From contig NZ_VFOM01000001.1 in NCBI RefSeq assembly GCF_006716125.1, positions 2,046,001 through 2,110,000 on the forward strand: DNA of 64,000 nucleotides, in the 5' to 3' direction. Each line of letters starts with the position of its first letter. The first letter of the stretch is position 1. This DNA is from Homoserinimonas aerilata (GTDB taxonomy: Bacteria > Actinomycetota > Actinomycetes > Actinomycetales > Microbacteriaceae). This document shows, one piece after another, positions 1-8,469 of the stretch. Position numbers and translations under genes: made by a program. The notes beneath the pieces were generated by a model that saw only the letters and a program-made list of their open reading frames with translations, had not been told where the DNA came from and ran no database searches.

Positions 1-66
1 CGGGTCCATCATCCCGACCCGCGTGCGGGCCTTCCCGTACCTGCCGACCTGCCCGCCACCGCTCAT
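1..66 (-). CDS. possible 5' end of a LacI-family regulator (partial)
   Basis: Only 22 codons lie in the window. They read leftward from an ATG at 66 and end in RTRVGMMDP. LacI-family proteins often begin with a basic lead-in followed by a V-x-M-x-D-V-A helix-turn-helix start, which this resembles. It follows the sugar ABC permease by 27 bases, and a LacI-type operator lies at 3755-3768 ahead of the same operon, which supports a local regulator. No convincing ribosome binding site is seen and most of the gene is outside the window, so the call is an inference. Confidence 0.4.
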   Translation of the reverse strand, partial: MSGGGQVGRYGKARTRVGMMDP

Positions 67-93
67 CGCACCAGCCTAACGAGCGACGCGCGT

Positions 94-1056
94 CTAGCCC
101 TTCGTCGACCCGGCGAGCAGGCCGCGCACGAAGTAGCGCTGCAGGGCGAAGAACACCACGAGCGGCACGAGGATGGAGATGAACGCGCCCGCCGTGAGCA
201 GGTGCCAGTCCTGCCCTCTGCTGCCGGTGATCTCCGCCAGCAGTTTCGTCATCGGCGCGACCGCCCCATCCGCGAATATGAGCGCGACGAGCAGGTCGTT
301 CCACACCCACAGGAACTGGAAGATGCCGAAGGATGCGATGGCGGGCATGGTCAGCGGCAGGATGACCCTGAAGAAGATCTGGCCGTGGCCTGCACCGTCG
401 ACGCGGGCTGCCTCCACGAGCTCTCGCGGGATCTCGGAGATGAAGTTGTGCAGCAGGAAGATCGCCAGCGGCAGCGCGAAGATGGTGTGCGCGATCCACA
501 CCTGCGCGTAGGTTCCGCTCGCGGCGAGCCCCTCGAAGACCTGCATGTTGCCGATGCGCACGCCCCGCGAGAACAGGCTCAGAAGCGGCACGAGGGCCAT
601 CTGGATGGGCACGATCTGCAGCGCGAAGACGAAGATGAACAGCCAGTTGCGGCCCTTGAAGTCGATCCACGCGAAGGCGTAGGCGGCGAGGCTGGCGATC
701 ACGAGCGGGAACACGGTGGCGGGGATGGTGATGGCCAGCGAGTTCACGAAGGAACCGGCGAGGTCGAGGGTTCCGTTGCCGGAGGCGAGCACGTCGACGT
801 AGTTGTCGAAGGTGAAGCCCCAGTTCTCGAAGATCGTCCACCAGCCGGTCGTGTTGACGAGCGCGGCGGGTCGCAGCGATGAGACGAAGAGACCGAAGGT
901 GGGCAGCGTCCAGAGCACGGCGATGACGAGCGCCGCGATGGTGGCGGTGCGGCTGGTGAGGCGCTTCTTGGTGCGCTTGGCGACTCCTTCGCCCCGGCCC
1001 AGCTGTCTCTTCGTTTCGCTGTCGAGGGGCAGTTCGACCGGCGTGACGGCGCTCAT
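94..1056 (-). CDS. carbohydrate ABC transporter permease, MalG/AglG type
   Basis: A 320-residue inner-membrane permease of the CUT1 sugar importer class. About six hydrophobic segments are visible, starting near residue 30. The cytoplasmic EAA loop (EAARVDGAGHGQIFFRVILP) that contacts the ATPase lies in the C-terminal third. The start ATG overlaps the stop of the upstream permease by four bases (ATGA), so translation is probably coupled. No ATPase gene is nearby; such systems commonly share one (MsmK/MalK type). The binding protein resembles alpha-glucoside lipoproteins, so an alpha-glucoside substrate is inferred, not shown. Confidence 0.88.
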   Translation of the reverse strand: MSAVTPVELPLDSETKRQLGRGEGVAKRTKKRLTSRTATIAALVIAVLWTLPTFGLFVSSLRPAALVNTTGWWTIFENWGFTFDNYVDVLASGNGTLDLAGSFVNSLAITIPATVFPLVIASLAAYAFAWIDFKGRNWLFIFVFALQIVPIQMALVPLLSLFSRGVRIGNMQVFEGLAASGTYAQVWIAHTIFALPLAIFLLHNFISEIPRELVEAARVDGAGHGQIFFRVILPLTMPAIASFGIFQFLWVWNDLLVALIFADGAVAPMTKLLAEITGSRGQDWHLLTAGAFISILVPLVVFFALQRYFVRGLLAGSTKG

Positions 1057-2183
1057 CGGATCTCCCTCTGCTTCTTCAGCTGTCTCGCGTTGTAGATGAC
1101 GATGGGCATCACCAGCACGAACAGCACGACCGCGAATGCGGCCGACCTCCCCAGTTCGAATGTCTTGAACTGCGTGTACATCTCGTTGGCGATCACGCTG
1201 GTCTCGTTGGCGCCGGCGGTCATGGTGCGCACGATGTCGAAGACCTTCAGGGAGGCGATCGAGATGGTTGTGAGCACGACGACGAGCGAACTCCGGATGC
1301 CCGGAACGGTCACATTGATGAACCTCTCCCAGGCGTTGGTTCCGTCGAGCTCTGCCGCTTCGAGTTGCTCGGTCGGAACGCCCTTGATGGCGGCCGACAG
1401 GATGACCATGGCGAATCCGGTCTGGATCCAGATGAGCACGACGATGAGGAAGAAGGTGTTCCAGGGCGAGTTCTGCAGGAACTGCACCGGCTCGCCGCCG
1501 AACCACACGACGACCTGGTTGAGCAGGCCGATCTGCTCCTGGCCGGCGGGTCTGGCGGCGTAGACGAAGCGCCAGATGATGCTCGCGCCGACGAAGGAGA
1601 TGGCCATCGGCATGAACACGAGGACCTTGAACACCTTCTCACCGCGCGACTTGTCGATGAATACGGCGTAGGCGAGGCCGAAGGCGGTCGAGACGGCGGG
1701 CACGATGAGCACCCAGACGATCGTGTTGAGCACGGTGCGCAGCGCTGCGGGCTGCGTGAAGATCCAGATGTAGTTGTCGATGCCGACGAAGTTGCCGCGG
1801 CCCGAGAGGAAGGAGTCGAAGAAGGTCTTGATGGAGGGGTAGATGAGGCCGATGGCGAGAAGCACCATGGCCGGCGCAAGGAAGCCGAAGAGTTGGAAGA
1901 GGTAGCCGGAACCCGCTTTGGCCTTGTAGTCGAGCCAGAAGAAGAGGCCGCCCAGGACGACGGCGACGGCTGCCGCCCAGTAGACGGAGCCGAGCAGGAG
2001 GGCGATGCCCAGAGGTACGACGATGCAGAAGGCGAGGCGGATGCCCGTGTAGAGCCTCCCCCTGCGCGGTGCGATCTCGACGAAGAACAGGAGGAGGGCG
2101 ATGACGGCCACGAACGCGACGACGACGAGCACGATCTGGACGATCGGGTTGAACGTTGCGACCCAGTTCAGGAAATCCGACAC
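1053..2183 (-). CDS. sugar ABC transporter permease, MalF/AglF type
   Basis: A 376-residue permease that pairs with the downstream MalG-type protein. The first 100 or so residues hold extra hydrophobic segments before the conserved permease core, as in AglF/GgtC-like proteins of alpha-glucoside and glucosylglycerol importers. The EAA-like loop EAAELDGTNAWERFINVTVP is present near residue 290. It is separated from the upstream binding-protein gene by 154 bases that hold a strong hairpin, which could lower permease expression relative to the lipoprotein. Confidence 0.88.
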   Translation of the reverse strand: MSDFLNWVATFNPIVQIVLVVVAFVAVIALLLFFVEIAPRRGRLYTGIRLAFCIVVPLGIALLLGSVYWAAAVAVVLGGLFFWLDYKAKAGSGYLFQLFGFLAPAMVLLAIGLIYPSIKTFFDSFLSGRGNFVGIDNYIWIFTQPAALRTVLNTIVWVLIVPAVSTAFGLAYAVFIDKSRGEKVFKVLVFMPMAISFVGASIIWRFVYAARPAGQEQIGLLNQVVVWFGGEPVQFLQNSPWNTFFLIVVLIWIQTGFAMVILSAAIKGVPTEQLEAAELDGTNAWERFINVTVPGIRSSLVVVLTTISIASLKVFDIVRTMTAGANETSVIANEMYTQFKTFELGRSAAFAVVLFVLVMPIVIYNARQLKKQREIR

Positions 2184-2283
2184 GGGTTACCTCTTTCGAT
2201 GAGCACGGCGGTGGACTCTCGTGCGTTCACACTACGACACGAGGTCGCGGGTGAGACAGGGGTGAGCGGGGGTGAGTCCGGCA

Positions 2284-2309
2284 GGGCCGGAGGTTTGCGC
2301 CTCCGGCCC
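2284..2309 (-). terminator. intra-operon hairpin, possible attenuator
   Basis: A perfect 10-bp stem (2284-2293 with 2300-2309) and a 6-base loop lie between the binding-protein gene and the permease genes. No U-tract follows, so it may stabilise the upstream mRNA or partly terminate transcription instead of stopping it fully. Confidence 0.5.
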
Positions 2310-2337
2310 CACCGTGCTCACGCCTCGGCGCTGACCG

Positions 2338-3669
2338 TCAGTCAGACGGCCAGGCGTTGTCGATGAACGACAGAACGTCATCCGTCGACGTGCCGTTGAC
2401 CCAGTTGCGCATTCCCTCGAAGAACGCCGCCGATCCGACCGCGCCCGGCATGAGGTCGGATGCGTCGAAGCGGAACGTCGTGTCGGGATCCTGCAGGATC
2501 TTGATCGCCTCCTGGAGGATCGGGCTCGACGCGCTCGCCGGGTCGAGGCCGTTGTTGGCGCTGATCACGCCGCCCAGGCTGACCCGGCTGTTCGCCCACT
2601 CGGGGCTCGAGAGGTACTCCTGCACCTTGACGGTGTCGGCGTCGTTGGAGAAGGCTCCGACGATCTCGCCGCCACCCGTGACCGCGTTGCCCTTGCCGTC
2701 GATCGACGGCATGATGAACGCCCAGATGTCAGCGTCGGGGCCGACAGTGGCGTTGCCGTTGCCCGGATCCTGGATGAAGCCGTCGAAGAACGACGCCTGG
2801 TGGTGCAGGGCGCACGATCCGTCGCCCAGCACACGGGCGGCGTCGCCGAACGGCGTGGAGTTGATCGATGCCACGTCGCCGAGGCCCGCGTTGACGTACT
2901 TCGGGTCGAGGATGATCGATCCGACGGCGTCGAACGCCTCCTTGATCTGCGGGTCGGTGAACTTGACGTCGTGGCTCACCCACTGGTCGTAGACATCCGG
3001 GCCCGACTGCCGGAGGACGAGGTCCTCGACCCAGTCGGTTCCGGGCCATCCGGTCGCGGCGTCAGAGCCGAAGCCGACACACCACGGCGGGCCGCCGAGG
3101 TCGGTCGCGGCCTGATCGGTGAGGTCGACGAGCCCCTGCCAGGTGGTCGGGACCTCCCAGCCGTTCTCGGCGAACTGCGACGGCGAGTACCAGATGAAGC
3201 CCTTGATGCTGGCCATCAGCGGTGCACCGTAGAGCGTGCCGTCGACCGTGCCGTAGCCCGCCCAGTCCTCCGACCAGTACTTCTCCACGTTCGCTGCGAC
3301 GCCCTCGGGCGCGGGCTGGATGTAGCCACGGCTGGCCAGGTCTCCCAAGAGGCCGGGCTGCGGGAAGATCGCGAGGTCGGGAGCGCTCCCACCCTGTGCG
3401 CGAACGCCGATCTGGGCCTCGAACTCCTTGCTCGATTCGTACTGGATGTCGATGCCGTTCTCCTTCTCCCAGTCCGCCCAGGACTCGTTGAGAAGATCGG
3501 CCTCGGTGTCGGCGATCGTGCCGTAGACGGTGACGACGCCGTCGGCCTCGCCGAAGTCGCCCGGTCCGCTGCCGCCGCCGGCATCGCCACTGCATCCGGC
3601 GAGCGCGAGGCCCGCCACGGCGAAGACTGCGATAGGAGCTGTGACTCTCCGATGCAAGTGCAAATTCAT
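2338..3669 (-). CDS. extracellular solute-binding lipoprotein, alpha-glucoside (AglE-like) type
   Basis: A 443-residue lipoprotein that captures sugar outside the membrane and delivers it to the two permeases downstream. The signal peptide ends in the lipobox LAGC with Cys26 as the lipidation site, followed by a Gly/Ser-rich linker. The segment DLAIFPQPGLLGDLA resembles alpha-glucoside binding proteins. The ATG at 3669 was chosen because GAGGAGGAA lies a few bases upstream and the signal peptide starts there; an upstream start would add an unlikely basic lead. A LacI-type operator sits in its promoter region. The exact substrate is not determined. Confidence 0.85.
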   Translation of the reverse strand: MNLHLHRRVTAPIAVFAVAGLALAGCSGDAGGGSGPGDFGEADGVVTVYGTIADTEADLLNESWADWEKENGIDIQYESSKEFEAQIGVRAQGGSAPDLAIFPQPGLLGDLASRGYIQPAPEGVAANVEKYWSEDWAGYGTVDGTLYGAPLMASIKGFIWYSPSQFAENGWEVPTTWQGLVDLTDQAATDLGGPPWCVGFGSDAATGWPGTDWVEDLVLRQSGPDVYDQWVSHDVKFTDPQIKEAFDAVGSIILDPKYVNAGLGDVASINSTPFGDAARVLGDGSCALHHQASFFDGFIQDPGNGNATVGPDADIWAFIMPSIDGKGNAVTGGGEIVGAFSNDADTVKVQEYLSSPEWANSRVSLGGVISANNGLDPASASSPILQEAIKILQDPDTTFRFDASDLMPGAVGSAAFFEGMRNWVNGTSTDDVLSFIDNAWPSD

Positions 3670-3754
3670 GATTCCTCCTCGTTGAGGCCGTCCGGCAGGG
3701 CAGATGCTCCGTCGGCGATCCACAATGTCAAGCTACGGCAACTCCGTCAGCCCA

Positions 3755-3768
3755 TGCAAGCGCTTACG
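3755..3768. promoter_or_regulatory. LacI-family operator
   Basis: The palindrome GCAAGCGCTTAC, centred on AAGCGCTT, matches the typical LacI/CcpA-family operator with a central CG. It lies about 90 bases upstream of the binding-protein start and near the divergent LuxR-type gene, so it probably controls the sugar operon. Confidence 0.6.
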
Positions 3769-3897
3769 GTCACAATTGGCCCCTGTTCGGGGTAGACGCG
3801 TGAGATGTTCTCGGCTAATCTTGCAAGCCACCAGCCATATGTCTGAGTGCGCGCTTTCCTGTGCGCTCGGCCAACCCGATATGGCACGAGGATACCC

Positions 3898-5493
3898 GTG
3901 TACAAGAGCATTGACAGCGGCACATTCGTGCTGCAATCGATAGACGACCGAGCCCAGGCGCAGGATTACCCCACAGCGCTGCGGATGCTTGAGCGCCACT
4001 GGCCGCTGCTGGCCGAGCTGCAGGGCGATGCCGTGCGCGCACTCATCACGCGTATTCCCGAGCGGGAATGGGCGGATGACCCGGCCATCCTCGCGGCCCT
4101 CGGCGCCAGCTACGGCACCTCCGGCTCACAGAACCGCTCGGCAGCGCTGCCGTGGTTCGACTCCGCCGAGCGCATGGCACGGCGAGATGCCCCTGCACAG
4201 CTCCCGGGCATCCTGCTGCATCGCGCCGCCACGCTGCGCGCACTCGGTCGACTCGACGACGCCGCATCCGCCATCGACGAGGCCGAGGCCCTGCTCGCCG
4301 AGCATCGCGCGCTGATCCCCTCGATGCACATCACGCTGCAGGCCCGCGCCGCCGCCCAGAAGGGAATGGTGCTCCTGCACCGCGGTCGCTACGACGACGC
4401 ATCCGCTCTCCTCGTGCTCGCAACCGACCTCGAGAGCGAACTCGGTGCGGCGGAACTCGTCGAGTGCCGCTCCGCGCTCGCGCTCATCGCCGCCGTCTCG
4501 GGCGAGTACGCGCGCAGCGAGGAGGAGTCGATGCTCGCGCACCGCACCGCAGGCGACGACGGGCTCATGCAGAGCCACTTCGGCGCGCCCGCGGTGATCG
4601 CCGAGGCCATGATCGCGGTGCGCAGGCTTCGCCTCGCCGACGCCGTGGCACTCAATCCGGCGCTCGGCGTGATCGGCCGCCTGCCCGAGTGGCAGGCCTT
4701 CGCCCGCTACGCGCAGGCCGCGATCTCCTCCGTCAACGGTCGCGGCATCGAGGCTCTCGAGCTGGCCCGCCGCGCCCTCGAGGCGGCCCGCACCTGGCAG
4801 GGCGACGTCGTCGTGCGTTCGCACTGTGCGGGGCTGCGCGCGACCGTGCTGCTCCAGCTCGGCGATCTCGAGGCTGCTCTGGATGCCGCAAAATCGGTCG
4901 ATCCCGGCGCCAACCACGAGCAGTGCACGGCCCGCCACATCGCCGGCGTGCGCCTCCGCCAGGGCGACCCCGCCGGGGCGCTCGAGGCACTCGCCTCCTG
5001 CGATGAGCTGGGCGACGGCCACTCGGTGCGCACGCTTCTCGACACCCTGCTGCTCACCGCGGCCGCCCGCTACGACCTCGGCAGCGCCACGCAGGGCCAC
5101 ATCGCCTTCGACCGCGCACTGCACCTCGCGGGCGCGACCGGCATGCGTTCGCCGTTCATCTCACTCCCGCAGGGATCGCTGCGCCGGATGCTCGGACGCG
5201 CCTTCGACCGCAACCAGCCGGCATCCGTGCACGCCATCCTCGAGGAGTTGCGCGGCGATGACGACATCGACATGAGCATGAATGATCCGCTGAGCGAGCG
5301 GGAGCTCGTCATCACGCATCATCTCGCCCTCGACAAGACGGTGAGCCAGATCGCGGCCGAGCTGTTCATCTCGACGAACACCGTCAAGACCCATGTGCGC
5401 AGCATCTACCGCAAGCTCGAGGCGAGCAACCGCAAGGAGGCCCTCCTCCGCGTTCAGGAGCTCGGACTGCGGCTCGAAATCACCCCCGGTTAA
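3898..5493 (+). CDS. LuxR-family transcriptional regulator with helical repeat region
   Basis: A 531-residue regulator. The C-terminal 65 residues form a LuxR/GerE helix-turn-helix (SEREL, then TVSQIAAELFISTNTVKTHV). The rest is Ala- and Leu-rich with repeating helical segments that look like TPR repeats, as in the MalT/LAL group, but there is no N-terminal Walker ATPase, so it is a shortened member. The GTG at 3898 was chosen because GAGGA lies six bases upstream. It is divergent from the alpha-glucoside importer genes, so a role in carbohydrate control is possible but unproven. Confidence 0.75.
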   Translation: MYKSIDSGTFVLQSIDDRAQAQDYPTALRMLERHWPLLAELQGDAVRALITRIPEREWADDPAILAALGASYGTSGSQNRSAALPWFDSAERMARRDAPAQLPGILLHRAATLRALGRLDDAASAIDEAEALLAEHRALIPSMHITLQARAAAQKGMVLLHRGRYDDASALLVLATDLESELGAAELVECRSALALIAAVSGEYARSEEESMLAHRTAGDDGLMQSHFGAPAVIAEAMIAVRRLRLADAVALNPALGVIGRLPEWQAFARYAQAAISSVNGRGIEALELARRALEAARTWQGDVVVRSHCAGLRATVLLQLGDLEAALDAAKSVDPGANHEQCTARHIAGVRLRQGDPAGALEALASCDELGDGHSVRTLLDTLLLTAAARYDLGSATQGHIAFDRALHLAGATGMRSPFISLPQGSLRRMLGRAFDRNQPASVHAILEELRGDDDIDMSMNDPLSERELVITHHLALDKTVSQIAAELFISTNTVKTHVRSIYRKLEASNRKEALLRVQELGLRLEITPG

Positions 5494-5608
5494 CCCCCAG
5501 TCACCCCGCGCGGACCCCCAAATGGGTGTCACAGTATAGGCACAGCCCTACCCCCGTTCACTGCGCACCCGAAGTGCAGCGTTCTGGGCTGCTATACCCC
5601 GGAACAGG

Positions 5609-6871
5609 ATGACCATGAAACCCGAATTCATGCGACTTCGGCGTGCCCTCGCGCTCACATTCGCAACCCTTCTCGCAGCAGCCGGACTGGCGGTGCTCTC
5701 CCCCGCGGGCGCCGCATCCGCCCACCACAACACGGTCAGGGTGACGGTCGACTGCGTCGACGACGCCTGGATCGCCACCTGGACGGTGACGAACTCGGAG
5801 CGCGACAAGAGCGAGAAGATCATCGCCTCGTCGCAGCCCGATCTCGTCGCCGTCGGCACGACGATCGGCAAGGGCCAGACCTTCACGGCAACGGAGAGGC
5901 TCACCGCCCCGACGAGCAAGACGCTCGCCGTGACCGGCTACTGGGCCAAGAGCAACGTCACCGACCGCTCGCGTTCGGCGTCGATCTCGCCCGCCGACTT
6001 CCCCGGCAACTGCCAGCCCCCGGTGACGCCTCCTGTGACGCCTCCGGCACCGCCGGCACCGCCGGTCACGCCGCCCCCGCCCGCCGTGCTCGCAGCGAGC
6101 ATCGCGATCGAGCCCTGCGTCTTCGCCTCGGGCGTCGCATCCGGTGGCATCGTGATGACGCTCGACGGCCTCACCGCCGGCACCGAGTACGTGTTCACGC
6201 TGTGGTCCGCAGGAGTGGCCGTGCAGACGCAGTCACACACCTCCACGGGAGCCGAGCTCGAAGCCGCCTTCCGTGGCCTCGCCCCCGGCGGCTACGAGGT
6301 GAGTGCGACCACGGCGGCGGCTCCCGGAGTCGAGATCGCCCGCACCGGCACGGCCACCATCGCGGACTGCACCCCTGCCGCACCGGTTCCCCCGGTCACA
6401 CCGCCCGCCCCGGGCCTGCCCACACTCGCCCCGCCGACGATCACCGCAGCCGCGGGTGAATGTGATGTGACCACGCCCGGCAAGGGTGCCATCACGGTGA
6501 CCACTGCCGAGCTCGACGCGACGAAGGACTACTTCGTGACGCTCGTCGACGCATCCGGCAACACCATCGCCGGTGTCTCCGAGCAGGCCGTCTCCGGCAC
6601 GACAGGTACGACCCTGACGTTCGCCGGTCTCGAAACCCAGAAGCCGTACACCGCGCAGCTGCTGGTCGAGCCCGGGCGTCAGCTCGCAGCGACCGCCGAT
6701 GTCGCGATCACGCTGGCCTGCCCGGCACTGGCCGCAAGCTCGCTCTCCCTTCCGACCCTGGCCATGACCGGCCCGAGCGAGTTTCTCGCGCTCGGCGTGT
6801 TCGCGGCCGCGCTCCTCCTGGCAGGAGGTGCCACAGTCCTGGGACGCCTCCGCCGTCGGGCCACCCAGTAG
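5609..6871 (+). CDS. secreted proline-rich surface protein with LAMTG sortase-like signal
   Basis: A 420-residue exported protein. An N-terminal signal peptide (about residues 1-36, ending ASAHH) is followed by a beta-rich domain with cysteines, a Pro-Val-Thr linker (PVTPPVTPP), a second beta-rich domain, a second Pro-rich linker and a third domain. The C-terminus reads LAMTG, then about 25 hydrophobic residues, then RLRRRATQ. That is the layout of a sortase substrate, and LAxTG is the motif of class E sortases of high-GC Gram-positives. No sortase gene is in the window. The function of the domains is not recognised. Confidence 0.7.
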   Translation: MTMKPEFMRLRRALALTFATLLAAAGLAVLSPAGAASAHHNTVRVTVDCVDDAWIATWTVTNSERDKSEKIIASSQPDLVAVGTTIGKGQTFTATERLTAPTSKTLAVTGYWAKSNVTDRSRSASISPADFPGNCQPPVTPPVTPPAPPAPPVTPPPPAVLAASIAIEPCVFASGVASGGIVMTLDGLTAGTEYVFTLWSAGVAVQTQSHTSTGAELEAAFRGLAPGGYEVSATTAAAPGVEIARTGTATIADCTPAAPVPPVTPPAPGLPTLAPPTITAAAGECDVTTPGKGAITVTTAELDATKDYFVTLVDASGNTIAGVSEQAVSGTTGTTLTFAGLETQKPYTAQLLVEPGRQLAATADVAITLACPALAASSLSLPTLAMTGPSEFLALGVFAAALLLAGGATVLGRLRRRATQ

Positions 6872-7138
6872 CAGGCGTCGCGACGGCCGACCCTGATCCC
6901 GGTCATCGCGACGACAGACGGCAGGAGCGCGGAGCATGCGCTGAGTCCTCGGCCCATGCTCCGCGTTCACCCCGGCGCCACCCGAACCCCACGGCGCCAC
7001 CCGGGCGCGCAGATGCTTCACCTGGTTCGGCCGATGGACTCCCCCGATCCGTCGACCGCCACCCGACAGGTGAAACCCGCTCCGCGACACCGCCCCGCAG
7101 ATGGCGAACCCCGATCCGCCCCCTGCAGCAGTACCAGT
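6872..7138. other. non-coding stretch between convergent genes
   Basis: No gene is seen between the surface-protein gene and rplL. An 11-bp inverted repeat (6928-6938 with 6955-6965) is a plausible terminator for the surface-protein gene. A shorter pair of CACCTG/CAGGTG arms near 7020 and 7067 was also noticed. Confidence 0.6.
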
Positions 7139-7167
7139 CGGTGGCCACCTACCCGAGGTGGCCACCG
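7139..7167. terminator. perfect 12-bp hairpin in the convergent intergenic region
   Basis: Arms 7139-7150 and 7156-7167 (CGGTGGCCACCT and its complement) around the loop ACCCG. No clear T-tract on either side. It may act as a terminator or transcript-end stabiliser for the convergent genes. Confidence 0.45.
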
Positions 7168-7202
7168 ACCTCTGTCTGTACACGATTCATCGCACACACA
7201 AA

Positions 7203-7234
7203 AGAACGCCCCCGGCCGAAGCCGGGGGCGTTCT
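7203..7234 (-). terminator. rho-independent terminator of rplJ-rplL
   Basis: A perfect 14-bp stem (7203-7216 with 7221-7234) with a UUCG tetraloop on the minus strand, followed by TTTTG. It lies 30 bases after the rplL stop codon. Confidence 0.85.
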
Positions 7235-7263
7235 GTGCGTAGCGTGCCCCTGAGGGGCGTCGA

Positions 7264-7653
7264 CTACTTGAGGGTGACGGTTGCGCCGGCCTCTTCGAGC
7301 TGAGCCTTCGCCTTCTCGGCGGTCTCCTTGTTGACGCCCTCGAGGACGTTGGCGGGGGCGCCGTCAACGACAGCCTTCGCCTCACCCAGACCAAGGCTGG
7401 TGAGGGCGCGCACCTCCTTGATGACCTGGATCTTCTTCTCACCGGCAGACTCGAGAACGACGTCGAACGAGTCCTTCTCCTCGACCTCTTCTGCGGCAGC
7501 GGCGCCACCAGCGGCACCGGCAGCGGCAACCGCGACCGGAGCGGCCGCAGTGACCTCGAAGACCTCTTCGAACTTCTTGACGAACTCGCTGAGCTCGATG
7601 AGCGTGAGCTCCTTGAACGCCTCGATCAGCTCGTCGCTGGAAAGCTTTGCCAT
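7264..7653 (-). CDS. rplL: 50S ribosomal protein L7/L12
   Basis: A 129-residue acidic stalk protein of the large ribosomal subunit that recruits translation GTPases as dimers on L10. The N-terminal dimerisation region is followed by an Ala/Gly-rich hinge ([14 protein letters not shown]) and the conserved C-terminal domain containing [20 protein letters not shown]. The ATG at 7653 has AAGGAG seven bases upstream and gives the family-typical start MAKLSSDEL. It follows rplJ by 54 bases. Confidence 0.97.
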   Translation of the reverse strand: MAKLSSDELIEAFKELTLIELSEFVKKFEEVFEVTAAAPVAVAAAGAAGGAAAAEEVEEKDSFDVVLESAGEKKIQVIKEVRALTSLGLGEAKAVVDGAPANVLEGVNKETAEKAKAQLEEAGATVTLK

Positions 7654-7707
7654 TGTTTTCTCCTTATTTCTGACTATCAACACCGCACAGCACGACCCGG
7701 GAGGGTC

Positions 7708-8223
7708 TTAGCTTGCGGACTCCTGCTTGTCGCGCAGTGCGTCGACGGTGCGAACCGCCTGCGCGAGCGGCGCGTTGAACATGTAGGCGGCACCGAACAG
7801 CGAAGCCTTGAAAGCGCCAGCCAGCTTGCCCAGCAGCACCTCCCGCGACTCGAGCTCGGCCAGCTTGATGACCTCTGCGGCGGTCAGCGGGTTACCGTCG
7901 AAGTAACCCCCCTTGATGACCAGCAGAGGGTTTGCCTTGGCGAAGTCACGCAGACCCTTGGCAACGGCGACAGGGTCACCGTGTACGAAGGCGATCGCGG
8001 ACGGGCCAGCGAGCTCGTCGTCGAACGACGCGATCCCTGCCTCGTTGGCCGCGATCTTGGTCAGAGTGTTCTTCACCACGGCGTAAGACGCGTCCTCACG
8101 GATGCTCGTCCGCAGCTGGCCCAGCTGGGACACCGTGAGGCCGCGGTACTCGGTGAGCAGTACGGCGGTCGAGTTACGGAACAGCTCCGTAAGCTCGGCG
8201 ACCGAAGCTTCCTTGTTCGCCAT
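7708..8223 (-). CDS. rplJ: 50S ribosomal protein L10
   Basis: A 171-residue protein of the ribosomal stalk base that carries L7/L12 dimers on its C-terminal helix. The sequence begins [18 protein letters not shown] and contains [13 protein letters not shown], typical of L10. The ATG at 8223 has GAGGAG six bases upstream. The gene is first in a two-gene operon with rplL and has a leader of about 190 bases with a terminator-like hairpin. It is about 24 kb away from rplK-rplA, with which it is often contiguous. Confidence 0.97.
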   Translation of the reverse strand: MANKEASVAELTELFRNSTAVLLTEYRGLTVSQLGQLRTSIREDASYAVVKNTLTKIAANEAGIASFDDELAGPSAIAFVHGDPVAVAKGLRDFAKANPLLVIKGGYFDGNPLTAAEVIKLAELESREVLLGKLAGAFKASLFGAAYMFNAPLAQAVRTVDALRDKQESAS

Positions 8224-8275
8224 GTGGCTCCTCAATTTCGTTAGTGCGTTGTGCCGGAACCGCAGGAATGAAAAA

Positions 8276-8300
8276 AGCTCCGGCGCAAGCGCACGGAGCT
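8276..8300 (-). promoter_or_regulatory. attenuator-like hairpin in the rplJ leader
   Basis: On the minus strand AGCTCCG and CGGAGCT (plus-strand positions 8294-8300 and 8276-8282), with further GCGC pairing inside, form a stem followed at once by six Ts. It lies 53 bases ahead of rplJ. A second hairpin with a UUCG tetraloop lies upstream at 8348-8363. The arrangement fits an L10-type autoregulatory leader ending in a conditional terminator; the mechanism is inferred. Confidence 0.6.
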
Positions 8301-8421
8301 GGAGGACCGACAGAGTCGGAATCAGACTTCACACACCTGCGCGGGATGTTGCTCGAAAGCAACTCTTCGATCGTCATCCATTTTCATGCACGACGACAAC
8401 CAGCGGTCTTTGGCTCCGTCC

Positions 8422-8451
8422 ATCGTATGCGCAAGCCGGCCCACCGCGCAA
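8422..8451 (-). promoter_or_regulatory. putative rplJ promoter
   Basis: Minus-strand TTGCGC (plus-strand 8446-8451) and TACGAT (8422-8427) are spaced by 18 bases and resemble -35 and -10 boxes. This would give a leader RNA of about 190 bases before rplJ. Confidence 0.45.
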
Positions 8452-8469
8452 ATGCGGCATCCGCAATGC

